Shown piece by piece: positions 12,397-25,585 of a stretch of 64,000 bases of DNA. Positions within the stretch are counted from its first letter, which is position 1; each line of letters starts with the position of its first letter. The stretch spans positions 62,001 to 126,000 of the forward strand of contig JAIXMR010000024.1 of NCBI GenBank assembly GCA_025677835.1. The letters are read 5' to 3'. This DNA is from Sporodiniella umbellata. Taxonomy: Eukaryota > Mucoromycota > Mucoromycetes > Mucorales > Rhizopodaceae. Under the pieces are notes generated by a model. It did not search any database. It worked only from the letters and a program-made list of their open reading frames with translations, and was not told the DNA's origin. The translations under genes and the position numbers were made by a program.

Positions 12397-13528
12397 ATGA
12401 ACACCATTGTTTCGACCACCTACAACCTTAGCCCAGTCTCGTTTCAATCGCCATATGAGTTTCCTCGGCATTTCATTCCAAATGTCATGAAAGGTTAGAT
12501 GCAATTATATAGCTTCGAATTTTCTTTTTTCTTTTTTTTAAAAAAAAACAATTTTAGATGAAGACAAGATCCCACTAGTCCTGATCGCCTGCGGATCTTT
12601 ATCTCCCGTCACATATCTTCACCTAAGAATGTTTGGTAAAATACCCTTCTATATAAACTGTTGGGGGTGATTTATTTTTTATTTTGCAGAGATGGCGCAA
12701 GATCATTTCAAAGCACGAAACGAATTTGAGCTATTATCAGGATATTACTCACCTGTGTCCGACGGTTATATGAAAGAAGGGCTAGCTCCAGCAGAGCACC
12801 GAGTAAAAATGTGCCAGTTAGCAGTAGAGACTACATCTGATTGGTTGATGGTGGACCCTTGGGAGGCACGACAAACAGAATACCAAAGAACGGCAATCGT
12901 GTTGGATCATTTTGAACAAGAATTAAATACTATAGGAAATGGAATTTTAACACCTTCAGGTAGATCTAGTTAAAAAAAAAAAAAAAGAAAAAAGTACGAA
13001 TGGTAAACAATAATCGTATATTAGGAAAAAGAAAAAAGATAAGAATTATGCTGTTAGCAGGCGGGGACCTGATTGCTTCATTTGGCCATCCAGGCGTTTG
13101 GTCAACAGAAGATGTATGTAAACTAGCAATTTTAGATGGTGTGTTTATGAGTCATTTTTATCTTAGTTACATCATATTGTCGGACGTTATGGGTGTGTTA
13201 TTATTGAAAGGACTGGTACAGACGTATATGGCTTTTTGTTATCGCACGACATTCTCTATCAGCACAGAGTAAAATAATTAAGATATCCAACGTTAGTGTC
13301 TAATAATATTTAGATGAACGTTACTGTCATCAAACAACTGATACATAATGATATCAGTTCAACCAAGATAAGGTAGTGAGAATAGCATATACCAAAGTAC
13401 TAAACATAGATACTTGTAGGCTGTTTGTTAAAAGGGGAATGTCCATAAAGTATCTACTTCCAAATCCAGTGATTGATTATATTGACTATCATCGGCTTTA
13501 TGTACCCAATGAAGAAAACGAGGAATAA
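12397..13528 (+). CDS. NMNAT: Nicotinamide/nicotinate mononucleotide adenylyltransferase
   Basis: Seven exons (12397-12493, 12558-12635, 12690-12959, 13025-13113, 13167-13268, 13314-13372, 13420-13528) close to 267 codons. The enzyme joins NMN or NaMN to AMP from ATP in the last step shared by the NAD synthesis routes. The nucleotidyltransferase signature appears as GSLSPVTYLH (45-54), a variant of GSFxPxTxxH that keeps the catalytic His. The second signature ISSTKIR lies at 226-232. Family segments LLAGGDLIASFG, the W after PGV, and CVIIERTG in between are all recognisable, and the C-terminus has the usual YLLPNPVIDYI. Serine replaces the Asn/Asp in the GSFNP motif. It converges on the next gene with 15 bases between stop codons. 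Confidence 0.93.
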
Positions 13529-13543
13529 AATTTATTGATGATA

Positions 13544-14529
13544 TTAAACTGTCAGTTTCCAAAAAACTACAGATCTCAAGATGCGATAACCTGCTGCTTT
13601 TAGCCAAGGTAGCAAATGATCCAGTATAGCATACGCAATAGGCGATTTTTTCTTGAGCAAGATTAAGAAGGCGATCGTCAACAAAAGAGAGTCAGCCAAA
13701 ACATGTTTTAGTAAACTCCAAAATAGCCTTTGTAGTGTCCACGGGGCCTTAGGTCGTCGTCTCAATTGGTCCATTTGTTCTGTCAAAACTGTAATTTCAG
13801 TTTGGAGTCGTTCAAGGCTTTCTTTAGGAGCCAAGGTCATAGCTACTTCGCGGTCGTCTGAATCGTAAGTAATGGGTGTTGGTGGGTATGTGTATGAAAG
13901 AGGTGGTGATAGTTGTTGTGTATCAAAGCTGTTTAAAAAATGAGGATCATTTTCGAATTTGGAAGGGTCATAAACGTCTTCATATGCATCTTCAAAAAGG
14001 TTTAATTAACAGAGATGATGGTAGAAATGCACTATTTTTTCTACCTTCTTGCTCAACATCCATGGACTGTAAATGGCAAAGCGCTTTTTTCAGGTATTCT
14101 GTATAGTCATGTTTTGGATATCTATGTACAAGCTACTGAAGTTTAAGTTTCCGCATGCACACATATACGTATATATACACATGTATACCTCAGTGAGCAG
14201 TTGTATGAGGGAATCAATATACAATTTCTGTGCTCCAAGTGGACCCATTCCTTTCATTCGGTACCACGCTTTCCTAACGGAGATAAATAAAAAAACAGCA
14301 CATAGTACTGTACAAACCATTTGGCATATTCGATAACTTGTTTTGATGACGGTTTATGCGCATTGATATCACCCTGTGTTGCTTGTTTGTATAATCCGTA
14401 AAACTGTAATTTGTCTGCTACTGTGGGTTGTAGTTCAGCAACGTCTGGAGGTATAGTGCGTATCACAGATAAAGCTTGTGAGAACTTGACCTGAATAACA
14501 AATGCTGAGGAGGAGTCCAAACAAGACAT
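13544..14529 (-). CDS. Acyl-CoA-binding protein with C-terminal membrane anchor (ACBD4/5-like)
   Basis: Four exons (14318-14529, 14189-14273, 14045-14132, 13544-13989) give 276 codons. Residues ~1-100 are an acyl-CoA-binding domain, with KLQFYGLYKQATQGD, AKWKAWYRMKGM and the conserved aromatic and lysine ligands for the CoA moiety. An acidic/proline-rich linker follows with an FEDAYEDVYDP-like acidic patch, then a short coiled coil (about 185-205) and one transmembrane helix near the C-terminus (about 225-241). In animals this architecture is ACBD4/ACBD5, tail-anchored peroxisomal proteins that tether peroxisomes to the ER; fungal relatives act in pexophagy. Peroxisomal location here is inference. 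The acidic patch resembles an FFAT-like contact-site motif only loosely. Confidence 0.85.
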
Positions 14530-17522
14530 TTTGTGAAAGAAGGAAGAAAAGAAAAAAAAAGGAAAAAGCTGAGTAAGAGGAAATCCTCTTTTTTTTAATC
14601 TAAGCGTTACACACACTTAGGTCTACGCATTTTATGCATCGCTCCACATTGCTGGCTTTCAATTATCAGAAACAACTGCAAGTGTCTCTAAAATTTGTGT
14701 GTGATGAACTGTTAGCGTTAAACAAATAGACTTAATAAAATTGCTTAATCCGGTTTAGTATATAAATCCACGTATGTTTATACGGAAAAACCAAGGCTAA
14801 AGTATCGTATCTAATGAGCAAGCATTGAATTGTTTTTATCATCCGGGTGGCTACTTATATGACAATGTATAGTATTTACAAAAGAAGGCAATTTTATATT
14901 ACATGAGGGTTGACGAGCATGTGATTATGCCTTTTAAGTATCTCCAGAGCTTAGGTAGGAGTCATGTTTAATATTTTTTTTTTAAAAAAAAGGAAAACAC
15001 TTTCAATTTTACGATAAACTGAGATTTGAAAATAGTTGCCCAGTATACTGATGTAGGCGTACTACAACCTCAATCAATTTAAAACTTTATGGGTTTACCG
15101 CTAGAAAATAAAACCTTAGAGAAAAGGAAGATTTAGATCTCAATAAATAGGCTTAATTGTCGCCCTAAAATCAACTACTTCAATTAAGCGTTGTAGTTGT
15201 TTAAAGCGACCATCGTAAAAACCACCAAAGGAATTATGTAGCTTCAATTATTAGTCATTTGTTAATGTAAAACCGTATAGTAGCTTAAATATACAAATGC
15301 ATTGATATAGAAAGATCCTCAAAGACTTTTGTAATGTAAAGTATTACCTTAGGGCAACAGCTCACGCAAATATCTTTAAAATCGAATAGAAAATGAGCGT
15401 TATATATGTGGCTACTTACAGTAAAGTATAAGTTTGGTTTCGTACAAAAATAGATGCTACACCTTACGCTTATTAAATATCAACAATAGTCTAGAAGTCG
15501 TATCTGGCTACGCTTACCACTGTCATGTCCCATAGATTAGTGGAGTTCTTGACATTAAATGATGGTCTCAGCATACAGCAGCCATCAGAGAGGCCTTTAT
15601 ATTACCAAGATAAATGAAAAAAGTATAGTAGCAGAATCAGTCAGCTTTTTAGGCACTAAGAAGCACAAGAATCAATTACTATGAAGTACCATAGAGAAAG
15701 CAGTCAATTTCTTTGCTAACATTTAAGGACGTAAAAAAATAACTTCTAAGCATAGTAAATCTGTTCAAAACACTGTTAGTAATAGACAGTATATACATAC
15801 AAAAAAAATACAACATATACCTTTGATCTGCTTTCTCACCCGAGAATAATGTAATCAAATAGTTACAGAGAAAAACTAAAGGGAAATGGGTAGGTTGCAC
15901 ATGAATGTGACTAGAGAAAGCCCGTCAAGTAAAATAGAGAATGCCAGCTTGCTTTGTACCCTTTTTTTACCCATTCAAAATTTGCAGAAGATAGGCTTTA
16001 TACTGAGATGTCAATATAGCTTACTTACCCCTAATATACTATTTAATAACTATAGGCTCTGGTAAACCGTATTTAACTTAGTAAAGTTGGGCGCAAACAG
16101 GATTGTAAACATTATACAACCGCGCTTAATGTAGCTCTAAGCATTTACTTTTTCAAACAATAAAATAAAAAAAAACTCCTAAACAACATACTTGAGACTT
16201 TAAATCTTTCAAAAAGGTGAACAAGAGGTTTAAGAATTAAGAAGAAAAAAGATTTTGGCAAGCGCTTAGTCCTTTGTTGAAACCGCCACTTGATTCTGCT
16301 TTTGTATATTTTATAACAAGCAATCTGTAAACTCGACATCAAGTTTCTTTTAAGTACAGTTTAACCTTAGGTTATAAAACGTCAACAACAATATTCGGTT
16401 TAAGGACTTTAGTAGGCCTGTGCTCGTTTTTCTTTTCTCTGTAGAAATTGAAAACGCGACTACATTAAAGTAAAAAACAGACTGCTTCGCGTATTATCAG
16501 TCAATTTGACTTTAAATAAAACCGAAGCTACCAAAGTTTCCCTACAAACAAAAAGCTTCGCGTATTACGAGAAAAACCCTACTTACTGGATATTCAAGAC
16601 GAGTTCTTTCAAAGACATGTATTTAGAATCTCTGAGATATAATTTACAAGAAAAAAAAAGCACAATTGTTACCATGGTTGCTTTTTTTTTTACATCAGTT
16701 TTATAGAATGTTTCTATTCTTACCAAGTGTTGCCTTTTCTTTATTGTTATTAATATCGTAATGGACATTATATTTATCCAGTCTCTTTTTCTAGCTTATA
16801 TTAGCAATATTAAGTAGGTTCTTTATTGATATGAAATTGTTTTTAATTGGATTAAGTACAGGGATATAGAGTATTCATGTCACCACATTTGAAAGTAATT
16901 TCTCCTCCCTTTTTTTATATATATACAACCGATTTCTAAGCATAAGCAAAACGCTTATCTGCTTCATTACTTGTTATTTGGAATTTAACAGTAAATTACT
17001 TGGATCAATTCACAGCCGTATTATATATATTTTTTTGTGATGCTGTACATTACAAAAATTGGTCACAAAAACTGATAAAAAAACAACTACAGATTATGCT
17101 GAATATACCTAGAATTTCTTTTTATAACTGTAATGTAGGTTTCACTGTACGTGTTTGTATTCAAGCTAAGCTTGCCTTGCTTCTTTAAGCTTTACCAATG
17201 CTGCTCGAGTCGAACGTTCATATACACTAATTTCTAAGAAAACAATAAGTAAGTCACTATTTGAACAGGCCTATCTGTTGTTGTTCTTCTCAGCTCAATT
17301 TATTTTTAGATATTTCACCCAAAGTAGGACAGGAAAATCTAATCGAGCTTATTTGAGTTTTCATCTTTACTTTTGTCTCGTAAAGCATTTAACAAGCTGT
17401 GGAACTTATTGTGCTTTAAAAAAAAAAAGAGAATTTTACATGGAACCTTGTCTATAAAACTAACTGCCAAATATTACAATATGTAGAAGATAACGATAAC
17501 AAAGCAAAAAAAAAACCGAGTA
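14530..17522. other. Intergenic region, no gene seen
   Basis: About 3 kb of AT-rich DNA between two minus-strand genes. Frames are short and broken, codon use looks random, and no splice combination yields a recognisable motif. Confidence 0.6.
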
Positions 17523-18375
17523 TTATTTATTGAGCAAGGCACGAGAGTTTTGTAAAGGAAAAACTTTTTTAGGGTTTTTCAGGTCCAATAACAAGACTCC
17601 TGAAGGAGACATGGCTACTGGAGAAATTTTTTCTTGCTTAGGTTGTTGGGTAGACCTTTGTAATTTAGCTCTCAGAGCTTCAATTACCTTGTTGTGAGTC
17701 AGAGTGGATGTTTCCCTTTTATCTTGCCGCTTTTCTTTTTTCTCGGGTTCCTTTATATGCGTCTCTTTTAGTATTTCAATCAAATTTTCTGTAGACTCTG
17801 TCTGAGGGGAAGTGGGGTTTTCTTTTGAATGTATTTGAGAAGATCTGTTCTTTTTGATCTGGGTTTTAATGGAAGGTTTTCTTGTTGACTTTGTGCGTGA
17901 AAAAGTGCGTTTACAGGACACATTTTCTTTTTTTGGTGCAGGTATTGGTAATGGGGGTTGGGATATTTTAAGATTTACAAATGGGTCAAACAAAGCTACC
18001 GGCGAAGGTGGGGTGTTGTTTATAAAGGGCGAGGGTAAGTCATGACAGGGTAACCAATCGCTAGAAGAAAACCCTAGTGAATTGGTATCATCCAGCCAAT
18101 TTTGATCCAACTGTAAATCAATAAGCTTCGACTGTAGTATAGTCTCTTCTGTCTTTCTTGTTTCTTCCGCTCGTTTTCTCTTTTTTTTTTTTTAGAAAAA
18201 AAGTGTTAGAAGCATTTCTTTCTCTCTTTCTATTTACTCTATCTTCTTCTGATTTGGCAGCAAGAATGCATTTTAACAAACATGTATCGTGCTTGTATTT
18301 CTCTAAAATCTCGCTTACTGTCAAATCTCGGGATGAATTGTCTACAGACGTAAAGCTGCCGCTGTTTTCATACAT
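17523..18375 (-). CDS. Orphan protein with conserved N-terminal helical motif
   Basis: Two exons (18238-18375 and 17523-18179) join in phase to 264 codons. Near the N-terminus is SEILEKYKHDTCLLKCILAA, followed after the splice by KRAEETRKTEETILQSKLI. This amphipathic helix block recalls a motif I associate with several uncharacterised Mucoromycota proteins; that is memory, not a search. The middle is Pro/Ser/Lys-rich and probably disordered, with basic clusters that could serve as a nuclear signal. The C-terminus carries a compact hydrophobic motif, GVLLLDLKNPKKVFPLQ. No catalytic or DNA-binding domain is visible. Function unknown. Confidence 0.7.
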
Positions 18376-20325
18376 AAAAAAGGAAAGAAAAAGGCGAATA
18401 AACTATACGATAATACAAATAAAAATCCAGCTTTTCTCTGTTTCAATTTACTGTTTGCTCATGTGGCTTCTTGAGAAAAAAGCGAGAAGAATACTGCCAT
18501 CTATATAAAGATTTTTTCTATTCGTGGCTGTGTAACAGATCTAAAAATATATTTTCAATTGTAGCAGGGTTCATATAAACATATAACCTAATGTATACTT
18601 TGATACTTTGAAAGACAACGATTAGCGGTTAACTTCTTTATGGTATATCAAAAACAAAAATTTAGCAATAGCTTTGTTTTCAATTTCAATTCTTTATCCA
18701 CCCTACCGATACCAAAAATGGACATAGAAGCACACAAACAAAGCCTCAATTGTATTTGAGTGTTCATTTGGGATATTGTGTAACATGGCTATATGAAGCT
18801 GGCCAAAAAAAAATTGTGTAAACAGAGATCGGGGGTTTAAAGTGCATCTGTCAAAGAGAAAGTCAACTCAGATTGTCAGGAACAAAACAATAACTACGTC
18901 CATCGTTTCTCTTTCCTGACAAATACATAAGCTATATAACGGGTGCACCGAAATAAAACTGCTGTAGCCCAATTTCTTTATAAAGAAAAGGGGGCAAAAA
19001 ATCGTGTTATCAATCAAGTCTTGTATTCCTGAATATGCTTTTGTATGAATATATTTCTACCTGTTCTCTTGTTTATTTAACTGATGTAGCTGAAAATTAG
19101 AAAGAAGGTTCAAGCTAGTCTAGAAGGAAAACATTTGAGCTGTATAAAAACAAAGGCAGCACATTTAGAAGAAATGAAATAAAAAAAAAAAAGCTTAAAA
19201 GGGACAACTGGCCCTGTTGTTAAATTGAATAACAATTAACGCTCAGCATATAAAAAGCCACCAGTCAAAGAATGAGAATCTAAGAAAGGAAGAAAGGTTA
19301 AGTCTACTTGCTTGGAATCCCTGAGCTCTCTGCAAAAATAGGTAAGCCTGACTTCTTTTAAGGTTTTTGTCGTATGGACTAATTAGTCTCTTTTTTTTTC
19401 AAGGCTGTTCCATGCACAATTTTAAATAGTTATGTCAGCACTCTTTAAATAAGCTATGCTTGAGGTCTTCATGTGAGCTTAATCGTATCTACTATGACTT
19501 TTTAAGAACTCACCCTGTTTCTCTACTTTTAGTATCAAAAATAAGACCCCCCTTTTTTATCGAACATAACGTTGAGCCTGACTTTGATAAAAGAAAGTTA
19601 AAAGGCTATTTCTCTTATAGACTCTGACAAAGAAATCTTCGTGGTAGATGAAAAAAAAAAAGGGAAAATTCAAACAGAGCTTCCTAGAAGACAGAGTATA
19701 CAAAACCTTTACAAAAGTTGTGTATTAAAATCCGGCAATATTTATTTTTGTTTGGGGTAGTTTTTTTTTAATCAAGCTAGTATAGCAGCGCAAAAACTTT
19801 ACAAAGCGGCAAACCTTTAAATTATCAAGTCTTATAGGTATTGGCAATCACTTGATTTGACTACTCATTCCTTATTTCTAAAACTGATATCTACCTGTTT
19901 TTTAGATCCTATTTGGTTTTTTTTTCTTTGCGCGGCTATGTATATTAGGTATTTGATAAGTCGCCACTAGTGTGTGACATACGATTCGATAAAAACTTCT
20001 ATAGTGCTTTTAATTGGTTAATCTATTTATATTTCGTTAAAGGAGTATGATTGAATAAGCAGTTGATTATATGACGGTGGTGTTTATTTTCAGGATCTCA
20101 ACCATTTCGCCTACTGTTTGCAAACAAAAAAAAAAGACGGTTGGTTATTATTGTTAAATCGCTAATGTTTATTGCTATTATGAAATGAGAAGGTTTAATA
20201 GATAAGATGAGTGGTGATGAGTTGAAAAATAAAATTTTAAAAAAAAGACCAAAGAGAGAGAGAGCAGGATGATGCAGCGTTTCTTCTTCATTTGTCTGTG
20301 TTTCTTTTTTTTTTTTTTAATGACT
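18376..20325. other. Intergenic region, no gene seen
   Basis: About 1.95 kb with scattered poly-A/T runs and the 3' flank of the elongase gene. No gene found. Confidence 0.6.
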
Positions 20326-21204
20326 TTAATCCACTTTTTTGACGGGTTGCTTCTTTTTACTATATGTTCTGCGAGCAAAGTCAACAAATAGCCAGGTCAA
20401 AGGAAAAAGGTAGGATACATTCACGTAGACAGCAAAACGTTCAGAAAAGGTGGACAAGCAGTTGGGGATAAACAAATAACTTGACCCGGCGGTTATACCA
20501 ACTAAAAACTGAGTGATCTGCATAGTGGTCAAATAACTTTTTCCAGGGGGGTGAAAGCCAATAGAAGTGAAAGCATAATACATATACATTATGGAATGAA
20601 TAAATGAATTCATGAACACAAAAAGCCAGATAGGTGTAGACTGGTAGCGAACACCGGCCCACATGGTAATCATAGCACCCGAGTGATGGTAAGTCTGTAA
20701 GAGAGAAGAGCGGCGACCTTTGAGAATGATGATAGCTGTATCAACAACTTCATAGAATTTAGAAAGGTAGAACAAGTATGCCCAATATCCAAGTCCTTCA
20801 TCCCAAATTACACCATTTACATCGCAATACTATAATTAAGAATTTAGTTTAGACCAATATTAATAAGGAATGCCTTAAACACTTACAGCGTCATGAACGG
20901 ACTGTGTACTATACCCTTTATACAAAGCTCTGGTGGCATATACAAAGGTGACAAAGGAGTAGATTGATAAAAGCAAATTGTGCAAAAAGATAAACGCTGT
21001 AAACAATGGGCTAGATTTTGAAGCGTTGCTTACTCCTCGGTTCTTGGCTTCCACTCGAGATACCTTGGCTTGTTCGCTATTGGGGTTGAACAAATGAACT
21101 GTGATAGCGTAGATACCAGCGGCAACCAATGGAGTCTTCCAGTGCATGAAAAATTCATAATATTCAGGGAAAGGAATATTGGGGATAGTCTGTAGTTTAT
21201 CCAT
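20326..21204 (-). CDS. ELO-family fatty-acid elongase (PUFA-type)
   Basis: Two exons (20887-21204 and 20326-20829) give 273 codons starting at MDKLQTIP; an in-frame upstream Met at 21258 lies in probable leader sequence. ELO proteins are ER multi-pass condensing enzymes that add two carbons from malonyl-CoA to fatty acyl-CoA. Family blocks seen are KFYEVVDTAIIILKGR, the histidine box at 151-155 (Q-T-Y-H-H) followed by SGAM, and a YMYYAF segment before the fourth helix. The C-terminus is KKKQPVKKVD, consistent with a lysine-based ER-retrieval signal. Gln replaces the first His of HxxHH, as in the polyunsaturated-acid elongases of lower fungi, so elongation of C18 PUFA such as gamma-linolenic acid is plausible but not proven. 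Confidence 0.92.
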
Positions 21205-23984
21205 TGTAGTTCGATTTGACAAAGAAGAAAGAAAGCAAGTTTGGACTCTCAATTTCATTCAATTTATACGGTTTACTCTGTTTAAGACAACTCAAGCTTA
21301 TTCCAAATCCAGATCCCCAGAATTTGGGCTTTCAGTGCTCAACATTGAACGCAATGGGTGAGTGTCTTGTCGGCTGACGAAAATCTACCCAACCGCCAAA
21401 AAAAAAAAACTTGAGGCCCAATACCAAATCGTATTTTAACGAACTCGTACTCTAAGTAAACATCCGTATAATTTGCTTTTCTAAATTTTATTTCGTTTCT
21501 GCTTTCTTTGTTCATTATAAGTCAGTCACAAAGTAAAATACGCAACGTCGACAAAACGTTGCAACATGCACATTAGCAAGCTACTATACACTGATTGTCT
21601 GCGTTTGAAAAGAGGCTGATCTTGTTGCCTCAGCATGAAGTCTCAATCATTTGGCTTTTTCCATGCACATTTTGCTAAAACAATATCAAAAGAAAAAAAA
21701 AAAGATGCTGCACAATTCAATAACAATATTCTGTTGAACCTGATATACATGCCTTATTATTTTTAAATGCTTTTAGTAAACTATTCGATATATTTCAACC
21801 AGACGAAGCTAGTTTTTACATACGATACTGGAATCCTTATTTTTTACAAGACAAATGGCAAGCTAAAATGAAAGTGTTTTGCTTTGACAATCTGTTTCTA
21901 GCAAATGTGCATGATAATAATAAAAAAGAAAAAGGATTTATAAAGACGCATGAAGGAGTATGCCTAGAGGTAGTTGGGCACGTCCCTCAGTTGTAAAGAA
22001 AACAAGGGCAGATGGGAGGCTAACAGTAAGCAGGTCTTTGTTTGAAGAGATATGAATGACCCTTACGTAGAAGGAACATATGGCTCTATAATAGGCAATA
22101 TGTAATGTCCCCTTACTTGGACGCAAATACGAAAATTACACAATTAGTTAAACAGCGTGCTTCTTATGTATCACTTAATGCTCAAAGCTCTAACACCACT
22201 TAATTAAATAGAATCTAGATGCTTTTAATACAAAATATGTGATTACAATTTAAAAATCATGGCTGTTTTTATGAAGGGACTAGGCAAACCAGAAAGTATC
22301 TGAGATCATTAAGACTTTGATTGGTTAGCAAAATAAAACCAAGTCTCGGCTATGGCGATGAACACGGCGATAGCTTACAATAACGTTTTGGCAATCTCTT
22401 TATGCTTTAAAGTTTATAAAATAGTTAGAGGTGGTTTTTTTTGGAATATATGTATACATAAAATTGCTAAAACAAACGATCTACCTCTATTTGAAAAAAA
22501 AATTTTTTTTTGGGGCAATTGTTTTTGGGTGAGTACCTAAATTTTGGGACAATCGGAGCTGTCATATAGAGTGAAAATTATAAAGCATACAAGAACTGTA
22601 ACCTGAGCCTTTCAAACACATCTCTTTTTAATAATTGTTTTTATGTAATCATAGACATCCTGCTCATTTTATTGCATATCGGTAAAGCCTCTTACAATTT
22701 TAGGGTGTTCGGTAGGGACTTATGCCAAAGCCGAGCACGAACAACATATTGTTTATCTTTGCTGAATGAGCGTAAGAGACTTTTTTTTTATTCAAGTGAC
22801 GCTATTCTTTAAACCATACTTGTTGTCTCATACGAATTATAAGAAATAGAAATCTAAAGCACAAAAAAAAAAACGACTATGTGGATATATATTGACCTAC
22901 AGCAAAACCCGTATTATACACAGATACATAACGCTTAAATATGTTTTTTTTTTTCTGAGTCTCAGAAAAATTTTGGTTGCATAGTTAAAAACAAATTTAG
23001 ATTTTTACTTTATTGTACTTTGCTAAATGAGTTTCGCAATACAAATTTTTAATACAGTGTAACATTTTATCAAGTATATTTTTTAGGATAGATATAGAAC
23101 TTGCTCATTCGTTCTTAAACGGTATGAAAACTGACAAAAAATATTCGCAACAACGCGGATGAGAAGAAAGTATGTCATGGCTCTTTACTCCTATCTATAA
23201 TCTTGTCAACATTTTTTACCCTTTTTCTTAAAAAAATAAGTAATGGAATCAAACCATTTATAAGTCACGTACCAAAGTATACAGCCAGGCATATTTTTTG
23301 TAGTATAGTTCTTAGCTATTAGATGTCGCCACTTTGAAATTCTAAAACTATTGCACTCGATTTTATAGTATGTGCTATGGGTTTTATAGCTTTTAAATTT
23401 AAACGAGTATACAGATTACATAAAGACAAACGGTCAGACTCATTATACTTTGATAGGAGTGGCACTTTCATTATAAAAAGTAAACTTGCCTTGTGTCTGT
23501 TTGAAAATAGCTTATATATTGTGTTTTGTTCTTTTTAAAATCATGCAAGTATTGATCACAAAGACAAATCTACCCTTTGAGTTTAATTTGTACTGAATAT
23601 AGATTAGCAACTACAAAGTCTCTCCTTTTCCTTACCGATCTTGCTAAAAAACAAAAAGAAAAACGTTACTGTTGTTAGTAACAGTCATTTTCTGCGGTTC
23701 TTAAATACAGTAGAAAAGGGACAGATTTGCAACCTATTATTTTGTAAAAGGTCTCAAAATCTGACACTTGGAATAGTATATCAACAATACATAAGCCATT
23801 GTTTTGAAATACTTTATTATTGTTATTGTGATTATTTGCTTCGATCAAAGTTACTATAGCTACCAAATTTTGTAGCTTGTGACCTCTGTCATCAGCTTGA
23901 CTTTTTAATATTCCGTACGGGGCATCAAAATTAATTACCATTTTTTGACTCTTGTTGTTTTTTTTTTTTTTTTCATCATCAACC
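21205..23984. other. Intergenic region, no gene seen
   Basis: About 2.8 kb between two divergent genes, with many poly-A/T tracts, including a T-rich stretch directly before the CAP start codon. No credible exon chain. Confidence 0.6.
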
Positions 23985-25585
23985 ATGTCAGAGTTTCACT
24001 CACTTGTCAATCTCATCAAGCGATTAGAAGTAGCTACTACACGTTTAGAGGACTTGGCTATGTCCTCTTCTTCTGCCTCAGCCATTTCTGCTTCAGGCCC
24101 ATCCACAGACCAAACTAGCACCAATGGAGCTCCTGTAGTGGTTGAGAAACACGACCAAGTCATTAACCCTCTACTTGAAAAATACATTGCTTTGTCTGCT
24201 GAAATTAGCCCTTTGCTATTTTCTCAAGTAATTCCGAGAACTTTAATAATAGCGAAAAAAAAAAGATTGTCTTTATTAATATCATAAAAATAGGCTGAAT
24301 TAGTGAAGCAAGCTGTAGAGGCAGAGAGAGATATCATTTACATTTCTACACTATCTCAAAAGCCAGGCATGAGTTCCCCCACTTTTATGAAGCTATTGGA
24401 GCCTATACAAAAAGCCTTGTCCGAAATTGTCAACTTGAAGAATGCCAATCGCCCTGACCCTCTCTTTAATCATCTTGCCACTGTAGCTGATGGTATTCCT
24501 GCTTTGGGCTGGTTTACTAGTGTAAGTGTCCTTCTTTTATCGTCTTGTTTTTCTCATATCTTCTATAGGAGCCTAAGCCTTTAGGCTTTATCAACGATAT
24601 GAAGGAATCCGCGAAATTTTATTCCGACCGTGTGCTCAAAGAGTACAAAGAAAAGTAATGATAAATTCATTACTGTTTGTGGAAAAAAGAGTTACATCTA
24701 ACACAAGAAAATTTTAGGGATCCTAAGCATTTAGCTTGGTGCAAAGCTTACATGGATTTGATTGACGGTTTACACACCTTTGTGAAGGAGAATTTCTTTA
24801 CTGGTTTGACTTGGAACCCAAATGGCCAGCCTGCTGACTCTCTGATGGAAAAAAGCCCTAGTGCAACTCCAAGGCCATCCTCAAGCGGCCCCCCTCCTCC
24901 CCCTCCCCCTCCTCCTCCTATGGTCATTGAAGAGGCCCCACAAACTGGTGCAGCTGCTGTTTTTGCTGAAATCAACCAAGGATCCAACATTACCGCCAAC
25001 TTGCGTAAAGTAGATAAAAGTATTCCCAAAGCTCCTCGCTCGCCCAAGAAGCAAGGACCACCCACTCCTAATAAACCCGATAAGTATACCTTACGCAAGG
25101 CAGCCAAGACCTCTCTTGAAGCCAACAAGTGGGTAATCGAAAACCATGAAAACAACTCAGAGATAGTGATCGAAGAAACTGCTATTAACCAGGCAGTGTA
25201 TATTTTCAACTGTAAAAACTCCACTATTCGTATCAAGGGCAAAGTGAACGCAGTCACTGTAGACTCCTGTGTCAAATGCGGTATTGCGCTTGACTCCACT
25301 GTCTCCTCCGTTGATGTTGTCAATAGCAAGTCATTTGCACTCCAGATCTTCAAAGTGACTCCTACCATAGCAATTGACAAGTGTGATAGTGGTGAGATTT
25401 ATTTATCAAAAGACTGTCTGGGTGTTGAAATATTATCTGCCAAATCATCTTCTTTGAATGTCAATGTACCTGAGGATTTAGAGTCAGAAGAGAGCGAATA
25501 TAAAGAAATGTTTATACCAGAACAACTCAAAACAACTTTGGTTGACGGTAAACTGGTTACAGTCACAGTAGAACATACAGGTTAA
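23985..25585 (+). CDS. SRV2: Adenylyl cyclase-associated protein (CAP/Srv2)
   Basis: Four exons (23985-24227, 24294-24521, 24569-24654, 24718-25585) give 474 codons. CAP recycles actin: it binds cofilin-bound G-actin and promotes nucleotide exchange, and in yeast its N-terminus binds adenylyl cyclase. Seen in order are an N-terminal coiled segment with RLEVATTRLEDLA, the helical folded domain (about 55-225) with AERDIIYISTL, a run of 11 prolines (about 243-253), a short basic linker and the C-terminal beta-helix CARP domain (about 310-474) with repeating valine/serine strands. The length matches fungal CAPs. It converges with the next gene, 17 bases between stops. Confidence 0.95.

Noticed and set aside
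21939..22540. Short ORFs in the elongase-CAP intergenic region
   Set aside because: All are about 60 codons, lack motifs and contain homopolymer-derived runs.
24748..25380. Long minus-strand ORF with a poly-glycine run opposite CAP
   Set aside because: It is the antisense of the CAP coding exon; the glycine run is the reverse of the polyproline codons. The plus strand has clear CAP domains.
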